A stretch of DNA of 64,000 nt from Sphingobium sp052327305 (lineage in GTDB: Bacteria > Pseudomonadota > Alphaproteobacteria > Sphingomonadales > Sphingomonadaceae): positions 1,674,001 through 1,738,000 of the forward strand of contig NZ_CP182486.1 in assembly GCF_052327305.1 (NCBI RefSeq), given 5' to 3'. Below, one piece after another: positions 17,484 through 26,104 of the stretch. Each line of letters starts with the position of its first letter. Within the stretch, counting starts at the first letter, position 1. Both the position numbers and the translations under genes were made by a program. Under the pieces are notes generated by a model. It worked only from the letters and a program-made list of their open reading frames with translations. It did no database searches and had not been told where the DNA came from.

Positions 17484-18269
17484 ATGGCCCTTTCAGACGA
17501 CATCGCTCTCGCCCAAGCTCTCGCCGATGCGGCGGGCGCAGCCATCCGCCCTTTCTTCCGCGCCGAATTCGGGCTGGAGAGCAAGGCCGATGCCTCGCCA
17601 GTGACCGAGGCAGATCGCGCGGCCGAAGCGGCCATGCGCGCGCTTATCGAGGAGCACCGGCCCGGCGACGGCATCATCGGTGAGGAATATGGCCCGACTC
17701 GCGCGGATGCGGATCGCGTCTGGGTGCTCGATCCCATTGATGGCACGCGCAGCTTCGTCGCCGGCCGCCCGATCTTCGGCACGCTCATTGCCTTGATGCA
17801 GGAAGGCTGGCCGATTCTCGGCATCATCGACCAACCAATCGGGCGCGAGCGCTGGCTGGGAGCGGTGGGCCGCCCCACGACCTTCAATGATTCGCCGGTG
17901 AAGGCCCGCGCCTGCCGCGATCTCGATCAGGCAATTCTCGCGTCCACTGGTCCGCAATATTTCCCCGGCTGCACGGGGGAGCATTTCTCTATCCTCGCGG
18001 GCCAATGCCGGGAGACGCTGTGGGGCGGCGATTGCTATAATTACGGCCTGCTTGCCTCCGGCCACCTCGACATCGTCGTCGAGGCAGGCCTGAAGCTGCA
18101 CGACGTGGCAGCCCTCGTGCCTATCGTGGAAGGCGCTGGCGGGCGGATGTGCGACTGGCAGGGCGATCCGCTGACTGACACAAATTCAGATGCGGTCATC
18201 GCGATTGGCGATGCGGCGCGCCTGGACGACGTGATCGAGGCGCTGCACCATGGCGGGCACGACCACTAA
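17484..18269 (+). CDS. hisN: Histidinol-phosphatase, inositol monophosphatase family
   Basis: Removes phosphate from L-histidinol phosphate, the penultimate step of histidine synthesis, in lineages that use an IMPase-type enzyme. The 261 residues carry the metal-binding motifs GEEYG (Glu67/68) and WVLDPIDGTRSF (Asp83, Asp86), and a later WGGDCYNYGLLASG motif seen in HisN proteins. A general inositol-phosphatase role is less likely given the HisN-like GDCYNYG signature. It lies about 1.2 kb from the hisC/tyrC pair on the opposite strand. It could also act as a related sugar phosphatase. Confidence 0.88.
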   Translation: MALSDDIALAQALADAAGAAIRPFFRAEFGLESKADASPVTEADRAAEAAMRALIEEHRPGDGIIGEEYGPTRADADRVWVLDPIDGTRSFVAGRPIFGTLIALMQEGWPILGIIDQPIGRERWLGAVGRPTTFNDSPVKARACRDLDQAILASTGPQYFPGCTGEHFSILAGQCRETLWGGDCYNYGLLASGHLDIVVEAGLKLHDVAALVPIVEGAGGRMCDWQGDPLTDTNSDAVIAIGDAARLDDVIEALHHGGHDH

Positions 18270-18286
18270 GCCGTGCTCGGCAATCG

Positions 18287-18478
18287 TCAGTTAGCAACCG
18301 TACCGATTACTGCGCCAGCCGCCGCACCGGCCACTGCGCCATCCTTCACATCCTTGCCGCGCAGCGCCTGAACGCCGGCGCCACCGGCAGCGCCGATGCC
18401 CGCGCCGCGAAGCGTCGAGCAGCCCGAGGTCATCATCGCGCCGCCGACCAGCGCTGAAATAAGGGCGATCCTGAGCAT
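18287..18478 (-). CDS. Small glycine-zipper lipoprotein
   Basis: 63-residue precursor with a lipoprotein signal peptide (MLRIALISALVGGAMMTSGC; lipobox TSGC, Cys20). The mature part is glycine/alanine-rich (GAGIGAAGGAGVQALRG, then GAVAGAAAGAVIGTVAN), a glycine-zipper pattern that packs helices in membranes. Probably an envelope lipoprotein; no function is known. The start at 18478 is set by the lipobox and by AAGGAG 8 bases upstream. That AAGGAG overlaps a hairpin (18489-18512) that may limit translation. It lies 62 bases downstream of tyrC. Confidence 0.75.
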   Translation of the reverse strand: MLRIALISALVGGAMMTSGCSTLRGAGIGAAGGAGVQALRGKDVKDGAVAGAAAGAVIGTVAN

Positions 18479-18488
18479 GACATGCACT

Positions 18489-18512
18489 CCTTGAGAAGCT
18501 GATAGCTCAAGG
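18489..18512 (-). promoter_or_regulatory. Hairpin overlapping the ribosome binding site of the small lipoprotein
   Basis: On the minus strand CCTTGAG (18512-18506) pairs with CTCAAGG (18495-18489). The AAGG of the AAGGAG ribosome binding site is inside the 3' arm. The stem is short (7 bp, with possible inner AGCT pairing), so it could open with heat or ribosome competition. It might also simply be the mRNA end of tyrC. Confidence 0.4.
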
Positions 18513-18539
18513 AATGCCCGAGACGGCCGCTCTGTTCCG

Positions 18540-19448
18540 TCAGTTGTGCGCGCGGCCGAAGTCGGGTGCCGCATCGTCCTGCCCCTGCTCGATGATCGAA
18601 CGACGCACGGCGCGGGTGCGGGTAAAGAGATCGAACAGCGTATCGCCGTCGCCCCAGCGGATCGCGCGCTGGAGATGGGAGAGATCCTCGGAGAAACGCT
18701 GGAGCATTTCCAGCACCGCGTCCTTGTTCGCTAGGAACACGTCGCGCCACATCGTCGGATCGGATGCCGCGATGCGGGTGAAGTCGCGGAAGCCGCCCGC
18801 CGAATATTTGATGACTTCGCTCTGCGTCACGCCTTCGAGATCGTTCGCCGTGCCCACGATCGTGTAAGCAATGAGGTGCGGCAGATGGCTCGTGACAGCA
18901 AGCACCAGATCATGGTGCGCCGGGTCCATCGTCTCCACGTCCGCGCCCAGCCGTCGCCACAACTCCTCCACGCGCGCGATGGCGGTCGTGTCGGTGCCCT
19001 CAGGCGGCGTCAGGATGCACCAGCGCCCTTTGAAGAGCGACGCGAAGCCTGCTTCCGGCCCGCTATTCTCCGTGCCGGCGACGGGATGAGCAGGAACGAG
19101 CGTTGCGTTCGGCAGTACTTCGCGGATCGCGGCGATCACGCTGGCCTGGCAGGACGCCACTTCCGAGAGGATTGCCTCGGCCGGAAGGTCGGCGGCAATG
19201 TCCGCCGCGACGGCACCCATGGCGCCGGGCGGAACGCACAGCACGACTAGATCCGCGTCGGTTACGGCCGCACCGGCCGTGTCAGTGATGTCGTCGGCCA
19301 GATCGATCCGCCGGGCGATCTCCCGCACATCCGGACTCGCGTCATGCCCCGTCACACGCACCGTCGGCATCTCCGCGCGAATCGCGCGGGCGAGTGAGGA
19401 ACCGATGAGGCCGAGCCCGATGATCGTGACGCGCGAAAAGGGCAGCAT
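18540..19448 (-). CDS. tyrC: Prephenate/arogenate dehydrogenase
   Basis: NAD(P)-dependent dehydrogenase of tyrosine synthesis, acting on arogenate and/or prephenate. The 302 residues carry the Rossmann motif IIGLGLIGSSLA (G11-x-G13-x-x-G16), the LSEVASCQASV and HPVAGTENSGPEAG segments (active-site His of HPVAG) and the helical C-terminal dimerisation domain. No chorismate mutase or ACT domain is fused. The TyrC name follows Zymomonas-type enzymes, in which arogenate is the main substrate. Its AUG overlaps the hisC stop as ATGA (19446-19450), so hisC-tyrC form a transaminase-dehydrogenase operon. Confidence 0.92.
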   Translation of the reverse strand: MLPFSRVTIIGLGLIGSSLARAIRAEMPTVRVTGHDASPDVREIARRIDLADDITDTAGAAVTDADLVVLCVPPGAMGAVAADIAADLPAEAILSEVASCQASVIAAIREVLPNATLVPAHPVAGTENSGPEAGFASLFKGRWCILTPPEGTDTTAIARVEELWRRLGADVETMDPAHHDLVLAVTSHLPHLIAYTIVGTANDLEGVTQSEVIKYSAGGFRDFTRIAASDPTMWRDVFLANKDAVLEMLQRFSEDLSHLQRAIRWGDGDTLFDLFTRTRAVRRSIIEQGQDDAAPDFGRAHN

Positions 19449-20566
19449 CAGGCACCCACGATCCGCTTGAGCGCCGCGATCAGCCCCGTCATCTCGTCGG
19501 CGGTGCCGATGGTAATGCGCAGGCCGTGCGGCAATTCCTGCCCCGGCAGCCAGCGGACGATATAGCCCGCGTCCATCAGCCCCTTATAGGCCGTCTCCGC
19601 ACTCACTTCCCCTTCGAAGAGGACGAGGATGAAGTTGGCCTTGGACGGAACGGCGCGCAGCCCCCGATTGCCCAGCGCCGCAATCTCCTCGGCGAAGCGC
19701 TGGCGCCACTCCCGATTGTGGTCGCGGCTGTGGGCCACGAAATCATGGTCGGCCAGCGCGGCAACAGCAGCGTCGGACGCGCCAATGGAGAAGGCAAACG
19801 GCGCGCGAATGCGGTGCATCGCGTCGATCACCTCCGCACTTGCATAGCCCCAGCCGACTCGTGCTGAGGCAAGGCCGAAAATCTTGGAGAAGGTGCGCGT
19901 CACCAGCACGTTTGGCGCGGTTTCTGCCAGCGCCAGCGCGCCGTCGTCGTCTTGCTCGTCGAGATATTCGGTATAGGCCTGATCGACAACGAGCAGCACG
20001 TCTTTCGGCAGGCCCGCGTGCAGCCGCGCAATCTCCTCGCGTGAGGAATACGTCCCCGTCGGATTATTGGGGTTGGCAATGAAGACGACGCGCGTTTTCT
20101 CCGTCACGCAGGCGAGAATCGCGTCGACATCGGTCGCATAGTCCTTGTCCGGCGCCACCACTGGCGTCGCACCCACGCGGCGCGTGGCAATGGGATAGAC
20201 CGAGAAGCCGTAGCGCACGAAGATGATCTCGTCGCCCGGCCCCGCAAAGGCGCCTGCCGCCAGATGCAGCACTTCATCCGAGCCGGTGCCGTAGATGATC
20301 CGCGCGGCGTCTATGCCATAATGCGCGGCCAGCGCGGTGCGCAACTCGATCGCGGCGGCGTCGGGGTAGCGCTCGAGAGTATCGGCGGCAGCGCGGAAGG
20401 CCTGCCGTGCGCTCTCCGGCGTACCGAACGGATTTTCGTTCGACGAGAGCTTGGAGACCTTGCGCCCGTCATCCGTGCTGGACTTGCCGGGCACATAAGG
20501 CGCGATCGCCAGAATCCAGTCCTTGGCCGTTGGCGCGGTCTTCGTGGGGTCGAGACTATCGTTCAT
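19448..20566 (-). CDS. hisC: Histidinol-phosphate (aromatic) aminotransferase
   Basis: PLP-dependent class I/II aminotransferase that makes histidinol phosphate. In several alphaproteobacteria the same enzyme transaminates prephenate or aromatic keto acids, which fits its coupling to tyrC. The 372 residues show SSNENPFGTP, ANPNNPTGTY and the PLP lysine in TRTFSKIFGLASARVGW (Lys228). The AUG at 20566 is selected; the frame is open to 20602 but the upstream part is not conserved-looking. The stop overlaps the tyrC start. Confidence 0.92.
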   Translation of the reverse strand: MNDSLDPTKTAPTAKDWILAIAPYVPGKSSTDDGRKVSKLSSNENPFGTPESARQAFRAAADTLERYPDAAAIELRTALAAHYGIDAARIIYGTGSDEVLHLAAGAFAGPGDEIIFVRYGFSVYPIATRRVGATPVVAPDKDYATDVDAILACVTEKTRVVFIANPNNPTGTYSSREEIARLHAGLPKDVLLVVDQAYTEYLDEQDDDGALALAETAPNVLVTRTFSKIFGLASARVGWGYASAEVIDAMHRIRAPFAFSIGASDAAVAALADHDFVAHSRDHNREWRQRFAEEIAALGNRGLRAVPSKANFILVLFEGEVSAETAYKGLMDAGYIVRWLPGQELPHGLRITIGTADEMTGLIAALKRIVGA

Positions 20567-20610
20567 GGCGCGCGCTTTAACCCGCGCATGCCCGCTTGGC
20601 AAAGGGCGAG

Positions 20611-21003
20611 CTAATCGCCGGCCGCTTCTTCCAACGCATGCATCTGCTCGTCGGAAAAGCCGAAATGATGGCCCACCTCATGGATCAGCACGTGGCTCAC
20701 CAGCCGATCCAGACTGACGCCGGTCTCGATCCACTCGTCGAGCAGCGGCCGGCGGAAAAGGCGAATGCGGGCAGGCATGCCGCCCGTGTCCCACACGCTC
20801 TGTTCAGTGAGCGGTCGCCCTTCGTACACGCCGGAGAGCTCCCATTCGTTCTCTATGCCAAGACTGGCCAGCGTCTCCGCGTCGGCAAAGTCCTCCACCC
20901 GCAGCACGACATCGCCCAAATGATCGCGAAAGAGCGGCGGCATCGCCGCGATGGCTGCGCGGGCAATCTGTTCGATCTGCTCAGCTGAGGGAGAGTGGCG
21001 CAT
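20611..21003 (-). CDS. Zincin-like metallopeptidase family protein
   Basis: 130-residue protein of the small minigluzincin-like family often annotated 'metallopeptidase family protein' (DUF1025/zincin_1 type). The zinc motif HEVGHHFGFSD is intact (His108, Glu109, His112, then Asp118 as a possible third ligand). Substrate and role are unknown. No signal peptide is visible, so it is probably cytoplasmic. It lies 44 bases before hisC on the same strand and is divergent from metX. Confidence 0.88.
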   Translation of the reverse strand: MRHSPSAEQIEQIARAAIAAMPPLFRDHLGDVVLRVEDFADAETLASLGIENEWELSGVYEGRPLTEQSVWDTGGMPARIRLFRRPLLDEWIETGVSLDRLVSHVLIHEVGHHFGFSDEQMHALEEAAGD

Positions 21004-21100
21004 GACGATGATCTAGGAAGACGGACGACACCAGACAACTGGATCGACACGCGAATCCGGTTTACCGCGCCGGGGCAAATGGATTAGGCGCCATGGGCGA

Positions 21101-22252
21101 ATGGCTACCACCGCCGCCTCCACCGACGATCGTTATGGGCCGAGCAAGGTCGTGCGCCTGCCCGGGCCACTGCTGCTGGAAAGCGGCGCTGCGCTCACGC
21201 CCGTCGATATCGCCTATGAGACATACGGAACGCTCGATGAGACCGGCTCGAACGCCATTCTCATCTGTCACGCGCTGACCGGCGACCAATATGTCGCATC
21301 CCAGCATCCGCTCACCGGCAAGCCGGGCTGGTGGACGCGGGCGGTCGGGCCGGGCAAGCCAATCGACCCGGAACGGCACTTCATCATCTGCGCCAATGTC
21401 ATCGGCAGCTGCCTCGGCTCTTCCGGCCCGGCGAGCATCGATCCCGCGACCGGCACGCCCTGGGCAATGCGCTTTCCTGTCATCACCATTGGCGATATGG
21501 TCCGCGCGCAGGCCATGCTGCTCGATCATCTGGGCGTGGAGCGCCTTGCCGCCGTTATCGGCGGATCGATGGGGGGGATGCAGGCGCTGAGTTGGCCGGT
21601 GCTCTTTCCGGAACGAGTGCGGTCGTCGATCGTCATTGCCGCCACGGCCCGTCACAGCGCGCAGAACATCGCCTTTCACGAAGTCGGGCGACAAGCGATC
21701 ATGGCCGATCCACGCTGGCGCGGCGGCGACTATTATACTGACGGCAGCGCGCCGACCGCCGGCCTCGCAGTCGCGCGCATGGCCGCGCACATCACCTATC
21801 TTTCTGAGGCCGGGCTCACGGAGAAATTCGGTCGCCGCCTGCAGGCGCGACCCGACAGCCCGAATGGGGCAAAGACCTTCGGCTTCGATGCGGATTTTCA
21901 GGTGGAGAGCTATCTGCGCCATCAGGGCATCAGCTTCGTCGAGCGATTCGATGCGAACAGCTATCTCTACATCACGCGTGCGGCGGACTATTTCGATCTT
22001 GCTGAGGATCAAGGCGGCAGCCTGGCGCTCGCCTTTGCCGAGACGCGTGCGCGCTTCTGCATCATCAGCTTCGATACCGACTGGCTCTACCCCACGCGCG
22101 AATCACGCAACATCGTCCACGCGCTTCATGCCGCCGGGCGGGAAGCCAGTTTCGTCGAGCTTTCGAGCCCCTTCGGTCATGACGCCTTCCTGCTCGATGC
22201 GCCGGAAATGAACCGAGTGATCGACGGCTTCCTGCGTGGCGGCACCGCATGA
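21101..22252 (+). CDS. metX: Homoserine O-acyltransferase
   Basis: Alpha/beta-hydrolase enzyme that acylates homoserine with acetyl-CoA (or succinyl-CoA in some relatives), entering the direct-sulfhydrylation route to methionine. The 383 residues show the nucleophile elbow GGSMGGMQAL (Ser156), the ICHALTGDQY oxyanion region, DTDWLYPT (Asp) and SPFGHDAFL (His). Acyl donor specificity cannot be read by eye. First gene of a tight operon with a GNAT gene and metW, joined by ATGA overlaps. No SAM riboswitch consensus was seen in the 97-base divergent spacer. Confidence 0.95.
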   Translation: MATTAASTDDRYGPSKVVRLPGPLLLESGAALTPVDIAYETYGTLDETGSNAILICHALTGDQYVASQHPLTGKPGWWTRAVGPGKPIDPERHFIICANVIGSCLGSSGPASIDPATGTPWAMRFPVITIGDMVRAQAMLLDHLGVERLAAVIGGSMGGMQALSWPVLFPERVRSSIVIAATARHSAQNIAFHEVGRQAIMADPRWRGGDYYTDGSAPTAGLAVARMAAHITYLSEAGLTEKFGRRLQARPDSPNGAKTFGFDADFQVESYLRHQGISFVERFDANSYLYITRAADYFDLAEDQGGSLALAFAETRARFCIISFDTDWLYPTRESRNIVHALHAAGREASFVELSSPFGHDAFLLDAPEMNRVIDGFLRGGTA

Positions 22253-22686
22253 GCGACGTGGACCTCAGCGACGACAAGACCCGGCTGGATGTTGCCCGCA
22301 TTCATGGCTGGCTCGCATCGAGCTACTGGTCGCCCGGCATCGAGCGGTCGCTGGTCGAGCGCGCCATTGCCGGCTCCCATTGTCTCGGCGCCTATCGGGA
22401 CGGCGCGCAGATCGGCTATGCGCGAATGATTACCGATCATGCGACCTTCGCCTGGCTCGCGGACGTCTGGGTGGACGAGAGCGCACGCGGTGCGGGCCTT
22501 GCCCGGCGGATGGTGCAGTGGTTCCTTGATGATCCCCGCTATGCCGGCATCCGCCGTATCGGCCTCACCACGGCGGACGCGCATGGCGTCTACGCCGCAC
22601 TGGGCTTCACGTCGCTGCTGCGCCCGGATCGCTACATGGAGCGCCTCGCTCCCCAGTTCGCCGCGCTGCTTACGGTGCCCGTATGA
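22249..22686 (+). CDS. GNAT family N-acetyltransferase between metX and metW
   Basis: 145-residue acetyltransferase with the acetyl-CoA motif A (VWVDESARGAGLARRMVQWF) and the ending YAALGFTSLLRPDRYMER, typical of small bacterial GNATs. Substrate unknown. It begins in the metX stop (ATGA, 22249-22252) and its own stop overlaps the metW start (22683-22686). It is therefore translationally embedded in the methionine operon. The placement suggests action on an amino acid, a related amine or a methionine-pathway protein, but this is inference. Confidence 0.88.
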   Translation: MSDVDLSDDKTRLDVARIHGWLASSYWSPGIERSLVERAIAGSHCLGAYRDGAQIGYARMITDHATFAWLADVWVDESARGAGLARRMVQWFLDDPRYAGIRRIGLTTADAHGVYAALGFTSLLRPDRYMERLAPQFAALLTVPV

Positions 22687-23276
22687 GCCTGCGGCCCGAT
22701 CTCGACATGATTGCCCGCCATGTCGCGCCCGGCGCGCGCGTGCTGGATGTCGGCTGCGGGGACGGCACCTTCCTCGCCGAACTGCGCACGATGAAGCATG
22801 TAGATGGACGCGGACTGGAGCTCGATCCCGCTAATGTCGCGTCCGCCGTCGGGCGCGGTCTTTCCGTGGTGCAGGGCGATGCCGACACGGACCTTGGCTA
22901 TTATCCCGACGCCAGCTTCGACTATGCGATTCTCAGCCAGACGCTTCAGACGACGAAGCGGCCCGATCTCGTGGTCGAGCAGCTGTTGCGCATTGGTACG
23001 CAGGCCTTCGTCTCCTTTCCCAATTTCGCGCACTGGCGCGGGCGGCTGTCGTTGCTCTGGGGCGGGCGGATGCCCGTGACGCGGCTGCTGCCGGAAAAAT
23101 GGTTCGATACGCCCAACATCCATCATGTGACGGTGGACGATTTCAGGGCGATGGTCGCCGATCGTGGCTGGCGCATAGACGGACAATGGTTCCTGAAGGG
23201 CGACCGGGAGACGACCCACGCAGGCGCCAACTTCTTCGCCGAGCACGCCGTGTTCCTGTTGCGCGGACGGGACTGA
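22683..23276 (+). CDS. metW: Methionine biosynthesis protein MetW
   Basis: SAM-dependent methyltransferase-fold protein that accompanies MetX in many proteobacteria and is needed for methionine synthesis; its exact role is debated (activation of MetX has been reported). The 197 residues have the SAM motif VLDVGCGDGTFL (residues 20-31), SQTLQTTKRPD, and the typical SFPNFAHWRGRLSLLWGGRMP and W(F)DTPNIHHVTVDDF stretches. It overlaps the preceding GNAT gene by 4 bases and is followed after 4 bases by a metal transporter. Confidence 0.95.
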   Translation: MSLRPDLDMIARHVAPGARVLDVGCGDGTFLAELRTMKHVDGRGLELDPANVASAVGRGLSVVQGDADTDLGYYPDASFDYAILSQTLQTTKRPDLVVEQLLRIGTQAFVSFPNFAHWRGRLSLLWGGRMPVTRLLPEKWFDTPNIHHVTVDDFRAMVADRGWRIDGQWFLKGDRETTHAGANFFAEHAVFLLRGRD

Positions 23277-23280
23277 CCCG

Positions 23281-24255
23281 ATGAGCGCCGGACATTCCCA
23301 CCACGGCCACGATCACGCCCACCACGATCATGCGCACGGCTCAGGTCCGCACACACACGGCCCCGGTGGTCATTCCCACGCCCCCTCGACCTTCGGCCGC
23401 ACCTTCGCCATCGGCATCACTCTCAATGTCGGCTTCGTCGCGATCGAGGCCGCCTATGGCTATATCAGCGGATCACTCGCGCTCTTCGCTGATGCCGGTC
23501 ACAATCTCAGCGACGTGCTTGGTCTCGTCATCGCGTGGATCGCTTTCACGCTTGGTCGCCGCGCGCCCTCGCAGCGCTTCACTTACGGCCTGCGCGGATC
23601 GACGATCCTCGCCGCGCTCTTCAACGGCCTGATTCTGATGTTCGCCGCCGGGGCCATCGCGATCGAGGCGGCCCGGCGATTCATGTATCCGCTGCCGGTG
23701 TCCGGCACGGACGTGATGATCGTCGCGGGCATCGGCATAATCGTCAACGGCGGCACCGCGCTGCTGTTCGCCCGCGGTGGCAAATCGGACATCAATATTC
23801 GCGGCGCCTATCTCCACATGGCGGCGGACGCGATGGTCTCGGCCGGCGTAGTCGTCGCCGGCCTCCTCATTAACGCCACTGGCCTCCGCTGGATCGACCC
23901 CGCCGTCAGCCTCGTCATCGTGGGCGTGATTGTGTGGAGCACATGGGGTCTGCTCAAGGAAGCAATTGCGATGGCGCTTCACGCTGTTCCCGCGAGCATC
24001 GATGCCGTTGCCGTGCAGGCGTGGCTTGCCGCCCTGCCCGGCGTCACGGCCGTGCATGATCTTCACATCTGGCCGATGAGCACCAGCGAGACCGCGCTCA
24101 CGGCTCATCTCATCATGCCGGGCGGACAAGGCGATGATCACTTCTTGTTCGAGACGTCCGCCGCGCTTCACGAACGCTTCGCCATCGGCCACGCCACGCT
24201 CCAGATCGAGCGGACCGACGCATTATGCCCCCGGTGCGGCGACAATGTCGTTTGA
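23281..24255 (+). CDS. Cation diffusion facilitator (Zn/Co/Cd efflux)
   Basis: Inner-membrane proton-coupled divalent-metal exporter, CzcD/ZitB type. The 324 residues start with a His-rich segment (HSHHGHDHAHHDHAHG, residues 5-20), typical of zinc-handling members. Six membrane helices follow, with the metal-site motifs FADAGHNLSDVLG (Asp/His pair) and HMAADAMVSAGV. A cytoplasmic C-terminal domain contains DLHIWPMS, and the protein ends with a CPRCG pair. It is 4 bases after metW and may be read from the same transcript. Confidence 0.9.
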   Translation: MSAGHSHHGHDHAHHDHAHGSGPHTHGPGGHSHAPSTFGRTFAIGITLNVGFVAIEAAYGYISGSLALFADAGHNLSDVLGLVIAWIAFTLGRRAPSQRFTYGLRGSTILAALFNGLILMFAAGAIAIEAARRFMYPLPVSGTDVMIVAGIGIIVNGGTALLFARGGKSDINIRGAYLHMAADAMVSAGVVVAGLLINATGLRWIDPAVSLVIVGVIVWSTWGLLKEAIAMALHAVPASIDAVAVQAWLAALPGVTAVHDLHIWPMSTSETALTAHLIMPGGQGDDHFLFETSAALHERFAIGHATLQIERTDALCPRCGDNVV

Positions 24256-24340
24256 GGCTATGGCGCCCCGCCCCGGCAAAGGGGCTGGCCCGCTGCTCCC
24301 AAGAAGCTAGAAGAAGCGCAAACATCTGGGGGAGGCTTGC

Positions 24341-25693
24341 ATGATTCGACCGATCGTTGCGATTTTCTGTGCTCTGGTCCTCGGGGCCGCGCCGCTGGCC
24401 GCCGCGCCGGACGATCGCCCGTCCGTGCAGGCAAAGACGGAGTGGGTCGGCGCATGGGGCTTTGTCGTTTCGCCACCTCCACCCGGCCAGGCTGCCCCCG
24501 CGCCCAATTTCTCGCCCGGCGGCCCGGCCATACCGCTGGCCACTGCGACGCCGCCCTTCACGCCCGGTCAGCCGCGCTTTCTCGACAATCCCGGCCGCCT
24601 TCCGGTCGACGCCAGCAGCGCGGAACTCACTAATGTGACGATGCGCCAGCTCGTCCGCGTCTCGATCGCAGGGTCGGCCATCCGCCTGCGCCTCTCCAAT
24701 GAAAGCGGCACCGATCTGCTCGCCATCGGCGGTGTACATGTCGGCCTCGCCGGGCCGGACGGGTCCATCCTGCCCGGAACGGACCGGGTCGTCACGTTCG
24801 CCGGCAACCCCAGCGTCAATATTCCCGGCGGAGCGCCTTTGCTCAGCGATCCTGTGGCGCTGCCGGTCAAGGCGCTCGATAAGCTCGCGGTTTCCATTTA
24901 CGCGCCCGGCCGGCTGACCGCCCGCAATGTGCGGACGCTGTGGCAGTATGTCGCCGGATCGCCGGGAGACACGGGCGGCGCGGCATCCCTCCCCAATGCG
25001 CGCCTTGCCCGCGCGCCGGTCATCCTCAGCATGGTGGAGGTCGCGCCGACTCAGCCGGCAAGCGCCATCGTCGCGTTTGGTGACTCGATTACCGAAGGGG
25101 ACGGCTCCACGCTTAACGCATTCCGGGGCTGGCCAGATCGTCTGGCGGAGCGGCTCGCTGCGCAGCCGGGCAAGCAGCGCTGGGCGGTGGTGAACGCCGC
25201 AATCAGCGGCAATCGTCTGCTGGGCTATGGCTCCGGGCCGAATGCGCTCGCCCGGTTCGATCGCGATGTGCTCGCCGTGCCGGGGGCGAAGACGCTCATC
25301 TTGCTGGAGGGCATCAACGACATCGGCCGCAGCTTCTCGCCGCGCAACCCCACCGATCCGGCCACCGCGCAGGCGCTGATTGCCTCATATCAGCAGATCA
25401 TTGCCCGCGCCCACGCGCACGGCATCCGGGTGATCGCGGGCCTGCTCACGCCCTATAAGGGCGCCGGCTATGCCAGCGAGCAGGGCGAAGCGGTGCGGCA
25501 GGCCGTCAATAACTGGATCCGCACTTCAGGCGCGTTCGACGGCATGATCGATTTCGCTTCGGCGGTGGCCGACAAGGCCGATCCGCTCAAGTTCGACCCG
25601 AAGTTCAACAATGGCGACCTGCTTCATCCCAACGATGCGGGCTATCAGGCCATGGCGGACGCCATTGATCTGCGGATGCTTACAGGGAAGTAA
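24341..25693 (+). CDS. Exported SGNH/GDSL-family esterase
   Basis: 450-residue secreted hydrolase with a signal peptide (MIRPIVAIFCALVLGAAPLA, cleavage near AAA-PD). Block I AFGDSITEGDGS carries the nucleophile Ser249. Block III (EGINDIG) and the C-terminal catalytic Asp/His motif LHPNDAGYQAM are present, so the catalytic set looks complete. The 220-residue N-terminal beta-rich region is of the kind found in large secreted GDSL esterases that deacetylate plant polysaccharides or hydrolyse lipids. Substrate unknown. The ribosome binding site GGGGGAGG lies just upstream. Confidence 0.88.
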   Translation: MIRPIVAIFCALVLGAAPLAAAPDDRPSVQAKTEWVGAWGFVVSPPPPGQAAPAPNFSPGGPAIPLATATPPFTPGQPRFLDNPGRLPVDASSAELTNVTMRQLVRVSIAGSAIRLRLSNESGTDLLAIGGVHVGLAGPDGSILPGTDRVVTFAGNPSVNIPGGAPLLSDPVALPVKALDKLAVSIYAPGRLTARNVRTLWQYVAGSPGDTGGAASLPNARLARAPVILSMVEVAPTQPASAIVAFGDSITEGDGSTLNAFRGWPDRLAERLAAQPGKQRWAVVNAAISGNRLLGYGSGPNALARFDRDVLAVPGAKTLILLEGINDIGRSFSPRNPTDPATAQALIASYQQIIARAHAHGIRVIAGLLTPYKGAGYASEQGEAVRQAVNNWIRTSGAFDGMIDFASAVADKADPLKFDPKFNNGDLLHPNDAGYQAMADAIDLRMLTGK

Positions 25694-25706
25694 GGTTCGA
25701 CCAGTG

Positions 25707-25732
25707 CGGGGAGCGGCAGCGAGCCACTCCCC
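25707..25732. other. Hairpin between convergent genes
   Basis: CGGGGAG (25707-25713) and CTCCCCG (25726-25732) form a 7-bp stem with inner GGC/GCC pairing, placed between the stop codons of the convergent GDSL esterase and glycine-zipper genes. No T run follows on either strand, so it is a possible mRNA-end structure rather than a clear terminator. Confidence 0.4.
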
Positions 25733-25747
25733 GTCATTGTCTCCAGA

Positions 25748-26104
25748 TTAGCACTTGCCCGAGCGCTCAACCTCACGGCCAAGAAGAGCGCCGGCGCCAG
25801 CACCGAGAATCGTTCCGGTTGTGCGCTCGCCGCGTGTGTCGATTGCGCGACCAAGGAGGGCACCGGCCGCACCGCCCAGCAGCAGGCCGGTCGTTCCGCC
25901 GGAGCGGCAGTTGCTGCGGCCATAATAGCGGCGGTCGCTGTAGCGCTCGCGATAGTCGCGATCCCGATAATCACGATCGCGATAGTCGCGATCATAGTGA
26001 CCGTGGCCAGGGCCGCGATGACGATGGTGATCGCGCGCCTCGGCAGCGATCGGCGCCGACAGGGTCGCGGCGGCCAGCGCCAGGCTCAGCATGGTCCTCT
26101 TCAT
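25748..26104 (-). CDS. Exported glycine-zipper protein with Asp-Arg-Tyr repeats
   Basis: 118-residue precursor. The signal peptide MKRTMLSLALAAATLSAPIA ends near AEA-RD (residue 22/23). Then come a His/Arg segment and a charged repeat (DRDYRDRDYRDRDYRERYSD, about residues 38-57, encoded by tandem DNA repeats at about 25947-26000). A glycine-zipper 2TM-like segment follows (GLLLGGAAGALLGRAID, later GTILGAGAGALLG). Related proteins are common in sphingomonads and are thought to be envelope-associated. Function unknown. The start has AAGGGAG 8 bases upstream. Confidence 0.8.
   Translation of the reverse strand: MKRTMLSLALAAATLSAPIAAEARDHHRHRGPGHGHYDRDYRDRDYRDRDYRERYSDRRYYGRSNCRSGGTTGLLLGGAAGALLGRAIDTRGERTTGTILGAGAGALLGREVERSGKC

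Noticed and set aside
21004..21100. Possible SAM riboswitch before metX
   Set aside because: The spacer is 97 bases and divergent; no SAM-I or SAM-II core sequences or terminator were seen.
25947..26000. Short tandem DNA repeats taken as a CRISPR-like array
   Set aside because: They are in frame inside an exported protein and encode Asp-Tyr-Arg repeats; no spacers of constant length.
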